The notes: a model not told the origin generated them from the letters alone. A stretch of 23,155 nucleotides of DNA from Candidatus Harrisonbacteria bacterium (GCA_023244975.1 JAHFLG010000014.1:1-23155); one strand, 5' to 3'. Positions 1 to 7,158 are shown, counted from the first letter of the stretch. Numbers and translations are program-made.

Positions 1-1081
1 CTTGGTTAAAGAGCTCTGGCTGAAGATAAATCTGGCCGTCGGTAATGGAGATGACGTTGGTTGGAATGTAGGCCGAGACGTCGCCGAGCTGGGTTTCGAT
101 AATCGGAAGCGCCGTCAGCGAACCGCCGCCGAGCTTGTCAGACAAGCGCGCTGAGCGCTCCAGCAAACGAGAGTGCAAATAGAAAATGTCACCTGGGTAG
201 GCTTCACGGCCTGGTGGGCGACGGAGCAAGAGCGAAATCTGACGGTAGGCGGTGGCGTGCTTAGTGAGGTCATCAAAGACCACGAGCGCATCCCCTCCTT
301 TATACATAAAGTATTCGCCGATTGCGGCTCCTGCCTGCGGAGCCAGATACCAGAAGGCGGCTGGGCTGGCAGTCGGAGCAGAGACAACTATTGTGTACTC
401 CATGGCTCCAGCCTTACGGAGCTGTTCAACAATACGCGCCACCTTGCTTTCGCGCTGTCCGATAGCAACGTAAATACAAATCATCCGTTTACCGGAAGCA
501 TCTTGTTTCTGGTTGATGATGGTGTCTAAAGCGATGGCGGTCTTACCGGTCTGGCGATCACCGATGATGAGTTCGCGCTGACCACGGCCGATTGGGATCA
601 TGGCGTCAATTGACTTGATGCCGGTGTGCACCGGCACGCTTACGGACTTACGTGGAAGCACACCCGGCGCCTGAAACTCGATTGAGCGACGTTCTTCTGG
701 CTTCTCGGCATCCTTGAAAATTGGTCCGCGACCATCAACTGGCTCGCCAAGCGGGTTCACGACGCGGCCAATCATGGCCTCGCTGACGCGCAGGGACAAA
801 ATCTGTCCGGTGGTCTTCACGAGGTCACCTTCTTTAACATTCAGTGACTCACCCAAAATAATGATACCAACCAAATCTTCTTCAAGGTTAAAAGCAATGC
901 CAGAGACTGAGCCCTTTGAGGTTTCAATGCTGAGCATTTCCTGGCTTTTAACGAGCGGCAAACCGCTAGCTTTGGCGATACCGTCGCCGACTTCAACAAT
1001 CTTTCCAACGACCTCCTGCTTGACGCCGACACTGACGCCGGCAATCTCCTTCTTCAGCTTATCTACAATTGAATCGTTCAT
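1..1081 (-). CDS. atpA: F-type ATP synthase subunit alpha, 3' end missing (window edge)
   Basis: This is the regulatory nucleotide-binding subunit of the cytoplasmic F1 head, where three alpha alternate with three beta subunits. I translated 360 codons from an ATG at 1081 with no stop before the window edge. The family is about 500 residues, so roughly the last 140 (C-terminal helical domain) lie outside. The N-terminal barrel covers about residues 20-95. The P-loop GDRQTGKT is at 174-181, and the hallmark ISITDGQI occurs near residue 345. The gene follows atpH after a 77-base AT-rich spacer that contains a large inverted repeat. No Shine-Dalgarno sequence is visible ahead of the start. Identification is secure; truncation is by the window only. 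Confidence 0.98.
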   Translation of the reverse strand, partial: MNDSIVDKLKKEIAGVSVGVKQEVVGKIVEVGDGIAKASGLPLVKSQEMLSIETSKGSVSGIAFNLEEDLVGIIILGESLNVKEGDLVKTTGQILSLRVSEAMIGRVVNPLGEPVDGRGPIFKDAEKPEERRSIEFQAPGVLPRKSVSVPVHTGIKSIDAMIPIGRGQRELIIGDRQTGKTAIALDTIINQKQDASGKRMICIYVAIGQRESKVARIVEQLRKAGAMEYTIVVSAPTASPAAFWYLAPQAGAAIGEYFMYKGGDALVVFDDLTKHATAYRQISLLLRRPPGREAYPGDIFYLHSRLLERSARLSDKLGGGSLTALPIIETQLGDVSAYIPTNVISITDGQIYLQPELFNQ

Positions 1082-1099
1082 ATGTTAAATTAATTTTTG

Positions 1100-1160
1100 A
1101 ATTTCTAATTTTTAATTTCGAAACAATCGTGAATTGTTTGGAAATGTAAGATTAGAAATT
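1100..1160 (-). repeat. Imperfect inverted repeat / potential mRNA hairpin between atpH and atpA
   Basis: Nearly the whole atpH-atpA spacer is self-complementary. The outer arms are AATTTCTAAT (1100-1109) and ATTAGAAATT (1151-1160). The inner arms are ATTTC-G-AAACAAT (1115-1127) and ATTGTTT-G-GAAAT (1133-1145), with one G-G mismatch and a 5-base loop. The distal arm reaches into the atpH stop codon. It has no poly-T tail in the direction of transcription, so it does not look like an intrinsic terminator. A role in mRNA processing or subunit stoichiometry is an inference. Confidence 0.6.
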
Positions 1161-1557
1161 ATGTATTAGCGTTTACTACTACTTCGACCAAGCGCGCGAT
1201 GCGCGTCTTAAATGTTCCGTCGATAACCAACTCGTCATTAACCAATACTTTCATACCCCCGAGCACTGATGGATCAATAATTTCAATAATGCGACTATTG
1301 GCTCCCACTTTTGCCTGCACCTCTTTAAGTACCGTCTTCTCAAGCGGCCGAGCCGAGGTTACTAGCACTTCGTGAGCGCCCCCATGGGTTCGCTCGAGCT
1401 TTTTAAACTGCATAACAATTTTTGGCAGAAGCGAGCGATCATAATTTTTCACCACAATCTCCGCAAACCGCTTCACGACTGCGTCTGACTTTGCTCCCTT
1501 CTCGCTGAGAGAGTCGAACAAGGCATTAGCATATTGTCTTGGCGTGTAGCGGCTCAT
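1159..1557 (-). CDS. atpH: F-type ATP synthase subunit delta (short form)
   Basis: This is the peripheral-stalk subunit that joins the F1 head to the b subunits of the membrane sector. The product has 132 residues, against about 175-180 in most bacteria. It begins MSRYTPRQYANALFDSL, the classic N-terminal helix of delta (Y-x-x-A-L-F). It ends with the conserved GGMKVLVNDELVIDGTFKTR block, which corresponds to the usual GG-x-x-I-x-x-G-D-x-x-I-D-x-S-x-x-x-x-L segment. The missing length therefore falls in the middle of the helical N-terminal domain. Its position between atpF and atpA is canonical. I regard it as a genuine short delta rather than a broken gene, because both ends are intact. Confidence 0.93.
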   Translation of the reverse strand: MSRYTPRQYANALFDSLSEKGAKSDAVVKRFAEIVVKNYDRSLLPKIVMQFKKLERTHGGAHEVLVTSARPLEKTVLKEVQAKVGANSRIIEIIDPSVLGGMKVLVNDELVIDGTFKTRIARLVEVVVNANT

Positions 1558-1579
1558 ATACTTCGAGTTTACTCAGTAT
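1558..1579 (-). repeat. Small hairpin between atpF and atpH
   Basis: In the 25-base atpF-atpH spacer, ATACT (1558-1562) pairs with AGTAT (1575-1579) and GAG (1565-1567) pairs with CTC (1572-1574). This leaves a TTTA loop and a two-base bulge. The structure abuts the atpH start codon. It is short and could be chance, but it is the third hairpin in consecutive junctions of this operon. Confidence 0.35.
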
Positions 1580-1582
1580 GAA

Positions 1583-2086
1583 TTACTTTACTTTAATTTC
1601 GGAAACCGTCTGGGCGATTAGATCGCGCTCTTCATTTTTGAAACTGGTTTTTCCGAGAACTTTTCCAAGGGCGGCCTCAACGAGGGTTACAGCCTGCTCG
1701 TAAACACCTTTTTCCATCCGTCCCTTCTGCTCGGCAAGAAGGGCTTTGCCAGTCGCTATAAGCTTTGATTTTTCTTCTTCTCCGCCGGCGACAATCTGAT
1801 CACGAACCTTGCCAGCAGTCACTTCCGCTGACTTCACTATCTCCATACCCTGCTTCTGGGCTTTGGTAACTTCTTCAGCCTTCAGAGTCTCGATGCTGGC
1901 GAACTCGCTCTTTGACTTCTCGGCGAATCCCAAACCGTCTTCGATTTTCTTCTTGCGTTCATCAAGCAACTTCAAGATCGGCTTGTAGGCAAACGCACGA
2001 AGAATGAAAAAGACGATGCCGAAGTTAATCAGCTGAGCGATCATCAGCTTCCAATCGATACCGAATTTTTGAATAAATGTTTGCAT
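1583..2086 (-). CDS. atpF: F-type ATP synthase subunit b
   Basis: This is the peripheral-stalk subunit, with one N-terminal membrane helix and a long charged coiled coil that holds the F1 head against rotation. From the ATG at 2086 it is 167 residues. The start MQTFIQKFGIDWKLMIAQ is followed by the hydrophobic stretch LINFGIVFFILRAFAY and then KPILKLLDERKKKIEDGL, the typical membrane-exit motif. After that comes an alanine-, lysine- and glutamate-rich coiled coil. The frame is also open to an ATG at 2110 (eight more residues). I prefer 2086 because family members begin just ahead of the IDWKL-type segment, and because the bases around 2110 are locked in a predicted hairpin. Confidence 0.93.
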   Translation of the reverse strand: MQTFIQKFGIDWKLMIAQLINFGIVFFILRAFAYKPILKLLDERKKKIEDGLGFAEKSKSEFASIETLKAEEVTKAQKQGMEIVKSAEVTAGKVRDQIVAGGEEEKSKLIATGKALLAEQKGRMEKGVYEQAVTLVEAALGKVLGKTSFKNEERDLIAQTVSEIKVK

Positions 2087-2097
2087 AGCGAACTGGG

Positions 2098-2159
2098 CGG
2101 GTTCGACCATAGGCGGCGGTTAGAATTGGTCTTCCGCCGATCTTGGTCGAACCCGACCA
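2098..2159 (-). promoter_or_regulatory. Nested inverted repeat / mRNA hairpin between atpE and atpF
   Basis: The atpE-atpF spacer holds a perfect 12-base inverted repeat, CGGGTTCGACCA (2098-2109) and TGGTCGAACCCG (2144-2155). Inside it lies a second 6-base pair of arms, CGGCGG (2114-2119) and CCGCCG (2134-2139). A competing smaller hairpin, TGGTCG/CGACCA at 2144-2149 and 2154-2159, shares the distal arm. No T-tract follows, so an intrinsic terminator is unlikely. The structure sits just ahead of the preferred atpF start. It may help set the high c-subunit to b-subunit ratio by blocking decay or limiting atpF translation; that role is inference. Confidence 0.65.
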
Positions 2160-2165
2160 GAAAGG

Positions 2166-2393
2166 TTAAACGAACTTAATGATGAGGGCGACGACCAGGG
2201 CGTACACCGCGATAGCTTCCGCGAACGCGATAGCCAAGATCATCGGGGTCTGAATCTTGCTGGCAGCCTCCGGATTGCGGCCAATAGCCTTAAGAGCGGC
2301 CGAGCCGATCCAACCGATGGCAAATGCCGGGAGCAAGGTACCAAACGCCATCATACCGGCGGTGGCAAGGAGCTTTACTGAATCTGCATCCAT
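2166..2393 (-). CDS. atpE: F-type ATP synthase subunit c (ring proteolipid)
   Basis: This is a 75-residue membrane hairpin that forms the rotating c-ring. Two hydrophobic helices flank the polar loop with the canonical GRNPEA (38-43). The ion-binding carboxylate is Glu59 in AIAFAEAIAVYALV. The residue after it is Ala rather than Ser/Thr, and the helix-1 position equivalent to Gln32 of the sodium-type ring is Ile. The ring therefore looks proton-coupled by comparison with Ilyobacter, which is inference. The helix-1 glycine motif is weakened: the segment reads AFAIGWIGSAALKAIG, with Ala at one of the usual Gly positions. The start ATG at 2393 has no Shine-Dalgarno but is preceded by AT-rich sequence. 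Confidence 0.96.
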   Translation of the reverse strand: MDADSVKLLATAGMMAFGTLLPAFAIGWIGSAALKAIGRNPEAASKIQTPMILAIAFAEAIAVYALVVALIIKFV

Positions 2394-2413
2394 ATGATTG
2401 ATATATTAATATA

Positions 2414-3133
2414 TTAATGATGTTCGACCGTTGCGATTTTAACGAACACGAGAGTGAGCGTAGCAAAAACTACCGCCTGAATCAAACCGACGAACAATTC
2501 GAGCAGCATAAACGGTAGTGGCGCGCCAAACGGCATCAGGTAGGAAATAATAACCAGCAGCACTTCTCCGGCGAAAATGTTGCCGAAGAGACGGAAGGAA
2601 AACGAGATGAGCTTGGCTATTTCAGAAACCATTTCCAGAATACCTACAAAACAGCCGATCGGATCCTTGAATGGATTGACAAAAAACTTGCCGGCATATT
2701 TGAAAAAGCCAATCGTCGTGATACCGAACACCTGGATCATAATCACCGATAAGATCGCTAAAATCAGAGTGTGGTTGAGGTCGCTATTGGTTGTTCTGAA
2801 CAGCGGCACATGATTATATTGAACAGAAGTTATTGGCAGAAGGGCAAACCAGTTGTTACAGAGGATAAATAAAAACAGCGTCGCGATGTAGCTAAAGTAT
2901 CGCGCCGCTTTTTTGGTACTGCCCAGAGTGTCGGCCATAAAGTCGTACATTCCGCCAATAGCCACTTCGATAAAGCCCTGAAAACGTGCCGGGACAAGCG
3001 CTGTACGCTTGCGGATGACAAAGGCAACGGCCACGATAATAGCTGTAACCAGCCAGGAATACGCCATGGCGTTAGTAATGGTAAATCCTCCGATAATGGC
3101 TAGTTCTTCTCCGTGTAAAACGATTTCAAGCAT
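2414..3133 (-). CDS. atpB: F-type ATP synthase subunit a
   Basis: This is the stator half-channel subunit of the membrane sector, 239 residues with about five or six hydrophobic helices. The essential arginine is Arg181 in SFSFRLFGNIFAGEVLL, with Asn185 and Glu190 of the same conserved helix. The C-terminal helix ELFVGLIQAVVFATLTLVFV is also canonical. It is the first structural gene of the ATP synthase operon, and a plausible promoter lies 18-46 bases upstream of its start. A small membrane-protein gene precedes it. Identification is firm from the arginine helix plus the atpB-E-F-H-A order. Confidence 0.97.
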   Translation of the reverse strand: MLEIVLHGEELAIIGGFTITNAMAYSWLVTAIIVAVAFVIRKRTALVPARFQGFIEVAIGGMYDFMADTLGSTKKAARYFSYIATLFLFILCNNWFALLPITSVQYNHVPLFRTTNSDLNHTLILAILSVIMIQVFGITTIGFFKYAGKFFVNPFKDPIGCFVGILEMVSEIAKLISFSFRLFGNIFAGEVLLVIISYLMPFGAPLPFMLLELFVGLIQAVVFATLTLVFVKIATVEHH

Positions 3134-3145
3134 GTCAGTAGAATG

Positions 3146-3179
3146 CCGCTATTTTAGCGGAAAACCGGCATCTACGCAA
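3146..3179 (-). promoter_or_regulatory. Putative sigma70-type promoter of the atp operon with a palindrome over the -10
   Basis: On the minus strand, TTGCGT (3174-3179) and TAAAAT (3151-3156) are separated by 17 bases, matching the consensus hexamers at 3/6 and 5/6 positions. The -10 is overlapped by a perfect palindrome, CCGCTA-AAA-TAGCGG (3146-3160), which could be an operator or chance. Transcription would begin near 3144, giving only about 11 leader bases before the atpB ATG at 3133. The 69-base spacer between the small upstream gene and atpB holds nothing else that I recognise. Confidence 0.4.
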
Positions 3180-3202
3180 GAAATGTGTGTGGATATCGCC
3201 GC

Positions 3203-3406
3203 TTAAAGCCCAAAACTGCTCAAGTTGGGCAGAGAATTCAAGAATGCCGGAATAACAAATGAAAGACCAATGAGTGGTATGACAATAACCGCGATCGTGA
3301 TGATGAGCCGCCAGGTTGCGTACTTGCGCGTCTTCAGCATCTCCTTATAAATGGCATCCAGCTTCTGATCCTGGGCATCAAGTCTCTTTTGTAATTCTTC
3401 TTCCAT
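3203..3406 (-). CDS. Small membrane protein with N-terminal coiled coil, between glmS and atpB
   Basis: The product is 67 residues from the ATG at 3406, seven bases after the glmS stop. A TTG at 3421 would add five residues and overlap glmS. The first ~25 residues (MEEELQKRLDAQDQKLDAIY) form a charged heptad-like helix. They are followed by a basic patch and a hydrophobic segment, LIITIAVIVIPLIGLSFVIP, long enough for one membrane helix. From memory, similar short coiled-coil-plus-helix proteins are common in Patescibacteria, but I cannot name a family. Its place directly ahead of atpB is where other bacteria keep atpI or atpZ. No sequence signature of either is visible, so an ATP-synthase assembly role is only a guess. 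Confidence 0.75.
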   Translation of the reverse strand: MEEELQKRLDAQDQKLDAIYKEMLKTRKYATWRLIITIAVIVIPLIGLSFVIPAFLNSLPNLSSFGL

Positions 3407-3413
3407 ACTATGG

Positions 3414-5276
3414 TTATTCAACTGTTACGGATTTTGCTAAATTGCGAGGTTTGTCGATGTCGTGGCCGCGCAGGCGGGCGATGTGATACGCAAAGAGATA
3501 GATAGGAATGGTTGCGAGAATAGGAGTGAGCATCTCCAAGGTTTTTGGAATATACATAATATCTTTGGTAAACCGCTCTAGCTCGGTGTTGCCTTCGGTA
3601 GTGATAGCAATGATTGGGCCGCCACGGGCTTTTATTTGTTCGATAGTTGATTTGGTTTTTTCATAGACGCTGTCTTCCGGCGCGATGACCAGTGACGGAA
3701 AATCCGGAGCAATCAAGGCAATCGTGCCATGCTTCATCTCACCGGCCGGCAGATCAATGACCGGCAGATAACATAACTCCTTTAGTTTAATCGCCGCCTC
3801 GGTAGCAATGGGAGCGTTATACTTGCGGCCAAGGGTCAGCATGCCGCGCGTATCCTTATATTTTTTTGCAAGTTCAATAATATGCGGCTCGTCGGCAAGA
3901 AGGCGCCGTACCATGCCCGGCAGTTCTTTAAGAGCCTCGCCAATGCGCTGACCCATCACAATCGACATATCCCGCTGCCTACCAAGGAACACGGTAAATA
4001 ATGCCGATAGCACCAGCTGGGAAATAAATGCTTTGGTCGAAGCAACGCTTATCTCCGGGCCGGCATGATTGTATATACCAACTCCGGTTTCGCGCGCGAT
4101 TGAACTGCCCACCACATTTACGATGCCCATAGTCATGACGCCTTTTTCTTTAGCTTCTTTTATAGCTGCAAGCGTGTCGGCAGTTTCGCCAGACTGAGAA
4201 ATAGCCAAAAGAAGATTGTGTTCGGTAAACACCGGCTTGCGGTAGCGAAACTCGGAAGCAATATCAACTTCGGTCGGTACGCCGGCATACTCTTCAATCA
4301 TATATTCAGCGACTCGCGCAGCCGCATTGGCCGTCCCACAGGCAGCGATGATAATCCGTTTGACCTCACGCAATTTTTCTTTTACGTCTTCAATGCCACC
4401 GAGCTTGGCTCGTCCCTCTTCTAATATCAAGCGCCCACGCATAGAGTTCTCGATGACCTCCGGAATCTCAAAAATCTCTTTATGCATAAAGTGCTCGTGG
4501 CCGCCCTTTTCAATCTTTTCCATATCCCACTCTATTTCTTCAACTTTGGCTTTTGTTTCCTCGCCGTCCCCTCCCACGGTCTCGATCCTAAAACCATCGC
4601 CGCGCACCTCGGCTATCTCTCCATCATTCAAATAAATAACATTTTTGGTGTGACTGATAACGGCAGACGCATCCGAGGCAACCAAGTTTTCGTCCGTACC
4701 AATGCCAAGAATCAGCGGGCTCGAGTTACGCGCGGCGATTATCTTATCTGGCTCAAGCTTGGAAACCACCGCGATGCCGTAGGTTCCTTTTATTTGCCGC
4801 AATGTCTGACGCACCGCATTAACTAACCGGTGACCATTCGCTTTCGAATCGGCGAGATGGTAGAACTTTTCAATAAGGTGAGCGATAACTTCGGTGTCGG
4901 TATCAGAAATAAATTTGTGGCCTTCGGCGATGAGCGCGTCTTTCAAATCTTTATAGTTCTCAACAATACCGTTATGAACCACCCAAAATGAGCTCGTGCA
5001 GTCGCTCTGCGGATGTGCGTTGCGCTCGCTCGGCACGCCATGAGTTGCCCAGCGTGTGTGTGCGATACCAATAGACGCCGTGCCCCAGTTGCTTTTTGCC
5101 AGTGCCTTTTCGAGCATCGCAACCTTACCGACTTCGCGCGCGAGGTGGCCGGTGCCCTTTTTGTCGATAACCACAATACCGGCCGAGTCATAGCCGCGAT
5201 ACTCGAGCCGCTTTAAGCCGTTTACCAAAATAGGAGTCACCTCCCGCTTACCTATATATCCAACAATTCCACACAT
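3414..5276 (-). CDS. glmS: Glutamine--fructose-6-phosphate aminotransferase (isomerizing)
   Basis: This cytoplasmic enzyme makes glucosamine-6-phosphate from fructose-6-phosphate and glutamine, the first step towards UDP-GlcNAc and peptidoglycan. The product is 620 residues, a normal length. After removal of Met1, Cys2 of MCGIVGYIG is the N-terminal nucleophile of the class II glutaminase domain (about 1-230). Two SIS sugar-isomerase domains follow, the first containing AACGTANAAARVAEY and SQSGETADTLAA, the second GRKYNAPIATEAAIKLKEL. The C-terminus DKPRNLAKSVTVE is the family's catalytic tail. The start lies nine bases after the CarS-like gene, so there is no room for a glmS ribozyme leader. 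Weak GTAGG-like bases precede the start. Confidence 0.98.
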   Translation of the reverse strand: MCGIVGYIGKREVTPILVNGLKRLEYRGYDSAGIVVIDKKGTGHLAREVGKVAMLEKALAKSNWGTASIGIAHTRWATHGVPSERNAHPQSDCTSSFWVVHNGIVENYKDLKDALIAEGHKFISDTDTEVIAHLIEKFYHLADSKANGHRLVNAVRQTLRQIKGTYGIAVVSKLEPDKIIAARNSSPLILGIGTDENLVASDASAVISHTKNVIYLNDGEIAEVRGDGFRIETVGGDGEETKAKVEEIEWDMEKIEKGGHEHFMHKEIFEIPEVIENSMRGRLILEEGRAKLGGIEDVKEKLREVKRIIIAACGTANAAARVAEYMIEEYAGVPTEVDIASEFRYRKPVFTEHNLLLAISQSGETADTLAAIKEAKEKGVMTMGIVNVVGSSIARETGVGIYNHAGPEISVASTKAFISQLVLSALFTVFLGRQRDMSIVMGQRIGEALKELPGMVRRLLADEPHIIELAKKYKDTRGMLTLGRKYNAPIATEAAIKLKELCYLPVIDLPAGEMKHGTIALIAPDFPSLVIAPEDSVYEKTKSTIEQIKARGGPIIAITTEGNTELERFTKDIMYIPKTLEMLTPILATIPIYLFAYHIARLRGHDIDKPRNLAKSVTVE

Positions 5277-5285
5277 ACGCCTACT

Positions 5286-5807
5286 TTACCACCAAACTTC
5301 TTTGAGTCCAAGGAAGTAGGAAATAACGTTTGTCAGTAGGTGTAGAACTGGAGTAATAATGAGCAGTATCACGGCGACATATAAAGGAAAGGGGTACGCG
5401 AGATATACAAACACGAGTCCGCCGACAACAAAATCCAATTGATCAAATACCGGCCAGGGCCGACCGGGAGCGATGCCGAGGCGACGTTTGAAATATGACT
5501 TAAGCAGATCCCCGCCTAGGGCGCCGATGCCAAATAAGAATGCATACCAGACAAGATTCAAGGTTGTGTAATCAAGCAGACGATACGCCTCGAACGAACC
5601 ATTACGCTGAATAAGCAGCTGGATCCAAAGCATCAGCAGCGCGGCGCAGTATCCTGCATACAATCCGCGAATTGTTTTGTGAGAACCAAACTGCTTTTCC
5701 GAAAGCGGCTCAGCGGCCGGAAGCTTGAAGGCAGCCGCAATCGCCGGCGCCATGTTGGCTGCAAACGCGGGCAAGAAAAAATATAGTGCAGTAATAATAG
5801 CTGTCAT
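5286..5807 (-). CDS. CarS-type CDP-archaeol synthase-like cytidylyltransferase (lipid activation)
   Basis: This integral membrane protein of 173 residues has about five hydrophobic segments. Three blocks match the CarS family, which in archaea transfers CMP from CTP to an unsaturated archaetidic acid: GSHKTIRGLYAG (41-52), the family's G-K-T-x-R-G signature; GGDLLKSYFKRRLGI (98-112); and FDQLDFVVGG (121-130). Bacterial CdsA shares this fold but is longer. The gene overlaps the upstream CDP-alcohol phosphatidyltransferase by 4 bases (ATGA), so the two are probably translated together and act in sequence: one makes a CDP-lipid and the other uses it. The true substrate (ester phosphatidic acid or an ether lipid) cannot be read from the sequence. 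Confidence 0.82.
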   Translation of the reverse strand: MTAIITALYFFLPAFAANMAPAIAAAFKLPAAEPLSEKQFGSHKTIRGLYAGYCAALLMLWIQLLIQRNGSFEAYRLLDYTTLNLVWYAFLFGIGALGGDLLKSYFKRRLGIAPGRPWPVFDQLDFVVGGLVFVYLAYPFPLYVAVILLIITPVLHLLTNVISYFLGLKEVWW

Positions 5808-6424
5808 ACTCGTGAGTGAGGTCGCACCATAACCGTGTACAACGCCACTGAACAGGAGATGAGTATGGCAATCAGAGAGAGCATGATCACTGATCCAGAT
5901 ATCGTTGTCGCAAAAATCGCGTCGATTGTCATCGCCAGGTACACAAAAATCCGCGGTCTCAGTACAAGACTAATGCGACTCCCCTGATACCCAAGCCAGA
6001 ACGAAACTATATTGAGCACCCAATACGCAACAAGATAGACAATGAGGAGAATGGGATCAACGAGGTGCAGATAGATAAGCAGCAGTGCCGCCCCAGTTAC
6101 GATGAGTTGATCACTGATGCCGTCGATCAGCGAACCCATGGTGGTGCCGCTGTGCTGATGTCGAGCCAAGGCTCCGTCAAGAAGATCCATAAAGACATGA
6201 ATCCAGATACCTACCAGGCCAACGCCCAAGGTTCCGGTTGCAGCCGAAATAAACAGCAGCGCCACGCCGATGATCAGGCCGGTGGCGGTCACTTGGTTAG
6301 GCGTAATGCCAGCTCGGTCAAGCGACAATACTAGTGGCTGCAAGATGCGCGAATACAATCTTTTGGCCTTATTGATAAAGCCAAGCTCTAAGGTTGAGTA
6401 AAGCGGCGGATCTGTCTGGCTCAT
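5804..6424 (-). CDS. CDP-alcohol phosphatidyltransferase family protein
   Basis: This membrane enzyme displaces CMP from a CDP-activated lipid or alcohol to form a phospholipid. The 206-residue protein carries a perfect family signature, D-x2-D-G-x2-A-R-x8-G-x3-D-x3-D: Asp80, Asp83, Gly84, Ala87, Arg88, Gly97, Asp101 and Asp105. About six hydrophobic helices surround it. The upstream TPNQVTATGL segment (41-50) is typical of the PgsA-like branch. Start and stop both overlap neighbours by 4 bases (ATGA at each junction), fixing it in the middle of a lipid operon. A phosphatidylglycerophosphate-synthase-like or phosphatidylinositol-phosphate-synthase-like role are both possible, and the acceptor alcohol is unknown. 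Confidence 0.92.
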   Translation of the reverse strand: MSQTDPPLYSTLELGFINKAKRLYSRILQPLVLSLDRAGITPNQVTATGLIIGVALLFISAATGTLGVGLVGIWIHVFMDLLDGALARHQHSGTTMGSLIDGISDQLIVTGAALLLIYLHLVDPILLIVYLVAYWVLNIVSFWLGYQGSRISLVLRPRIFVYLAMTIDAIFATTISGSVIMLSLIAILISCSVALYTVMVRPHSRV

Positions 6425-7158
6425 AGTTGTACCGTAAGTATAACCGGAAGATGGTCAGATATTCGAATCTCGCTTAAAACCCGATACTCCACAGGCTTCA
6501 CCTGACCCCTCAGCAGATACAAATCCAGCTCCTTTGTCGGTCGGAAGGCCGGAAAGGTTGGGACGACTTGAGAACTACCAAACGAAAGTTTTGAATTTTC
6601 CATCAGTAAGTCAAGCTCTGCGCGGCCGCCAAAAATATTAAAATCGCCGCAAAGGATAACAGACTCATTCACAGGAATCTGGTTAAACATTGAGGCAATC
6701 TCAGCACATTGCTGCGCTCTCACAGCGGCGCCTAGCGCAAAATGGAATGTAAAAATGTGCACGCCCTCCCGAATTAACTCATAGAGGAGGGCTTTGGTGC
6801 CATGGCGCAGAAAGTGCTTTTTAATCTCCCACTTGTCCTTCATGAGGACGGCATTACAATTATTCCGCAGTATCGGCAGCGCGGCCAGCAATCCTTCCCT
6901 TCTATATTTTATCGCAACATCGTAGTGCGGATACTCCGGAAACAGTGCGGGAGTATAAAAATCATTTTTAACTTCCATGAGGCAGCAGACATCTGGCCGC
7001 TCTTGATCCAACAACGTGTTCAAGTCATCATAGATCTTCTGCCTCGCAGCTACAGGAGTATATACATAGCGATAGCCACCCAAAAAATAGTCGCGCAAAC
7101 TCCCATCCAGACCAGTGGCATACTGCAAATTTAGAAGAAGAATCTTGAGGGTTTTCAT
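6421..7158 (-). CDS. Endonuclease/exonuclease/phosphatase (EEP) family phosphodiesterase
   Basis: This 245-residue protein has the metal-dependent EEP fold shared by DNase I, exonuclease III and sphingomyelinases. Visible active-site residues are Asn10 (LLNLQYATG), Glu62 (CLMEVK), His139 (FTFHFALG), Asp172 and Asn174 (GDFNIFGG), Asp212 (ELDLYLL) and the Asp235-His236 pair in SDHLPV. There is no signal peptide or clear membrane helix. It is placed between a cardiolipin-synthase-like PLD gene and a CDP-alcohol phosphatidyltransferase, which argues for a phospholipid or headgroup substrate rather than DNA. E. coli ybhP, an EEP gene next to clsB (ybhO), is a parallel arrangement. The precise substrate is unknown. 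Confidence 0.9.
   Translation of the reverse strand: MKTLKILLLNLQYATGLDGSLRDYFLGGYRYVYTPVAARQKIYDDLNTLLDQERPDVCCLMEVKNDFYTPALFPEYPHYDVAIKYRREGLLAALPILRNNCNAVLMKDKWEIKKHFLRHGTKALLYELIREGVHIFTFHFALGAAVRAQQCAEIASMFNQIPVNESVILCGDFNIFGGRAELDLLMENSKLSFGSSQVVPTFPAFRPTKELDLYLLRGQVKPVEYRVLSEIRISDHLPVILTVQL

Noticed and set aside
5277..5285. A glmS ribozyme/riboswitch ahead of glmS
   Set aside because: Only nine bases separate glmS from the preceding gene, so no room exists for the ribozyme.
6421..6424. TGA recoded as glycine, as in Gracilibacteria/Absconditabacteria
   Set aside because: TGA is used as a true stop in ATGA overlaps at 5804-5807 and 6421-6424 and after the RdgB-like gene.
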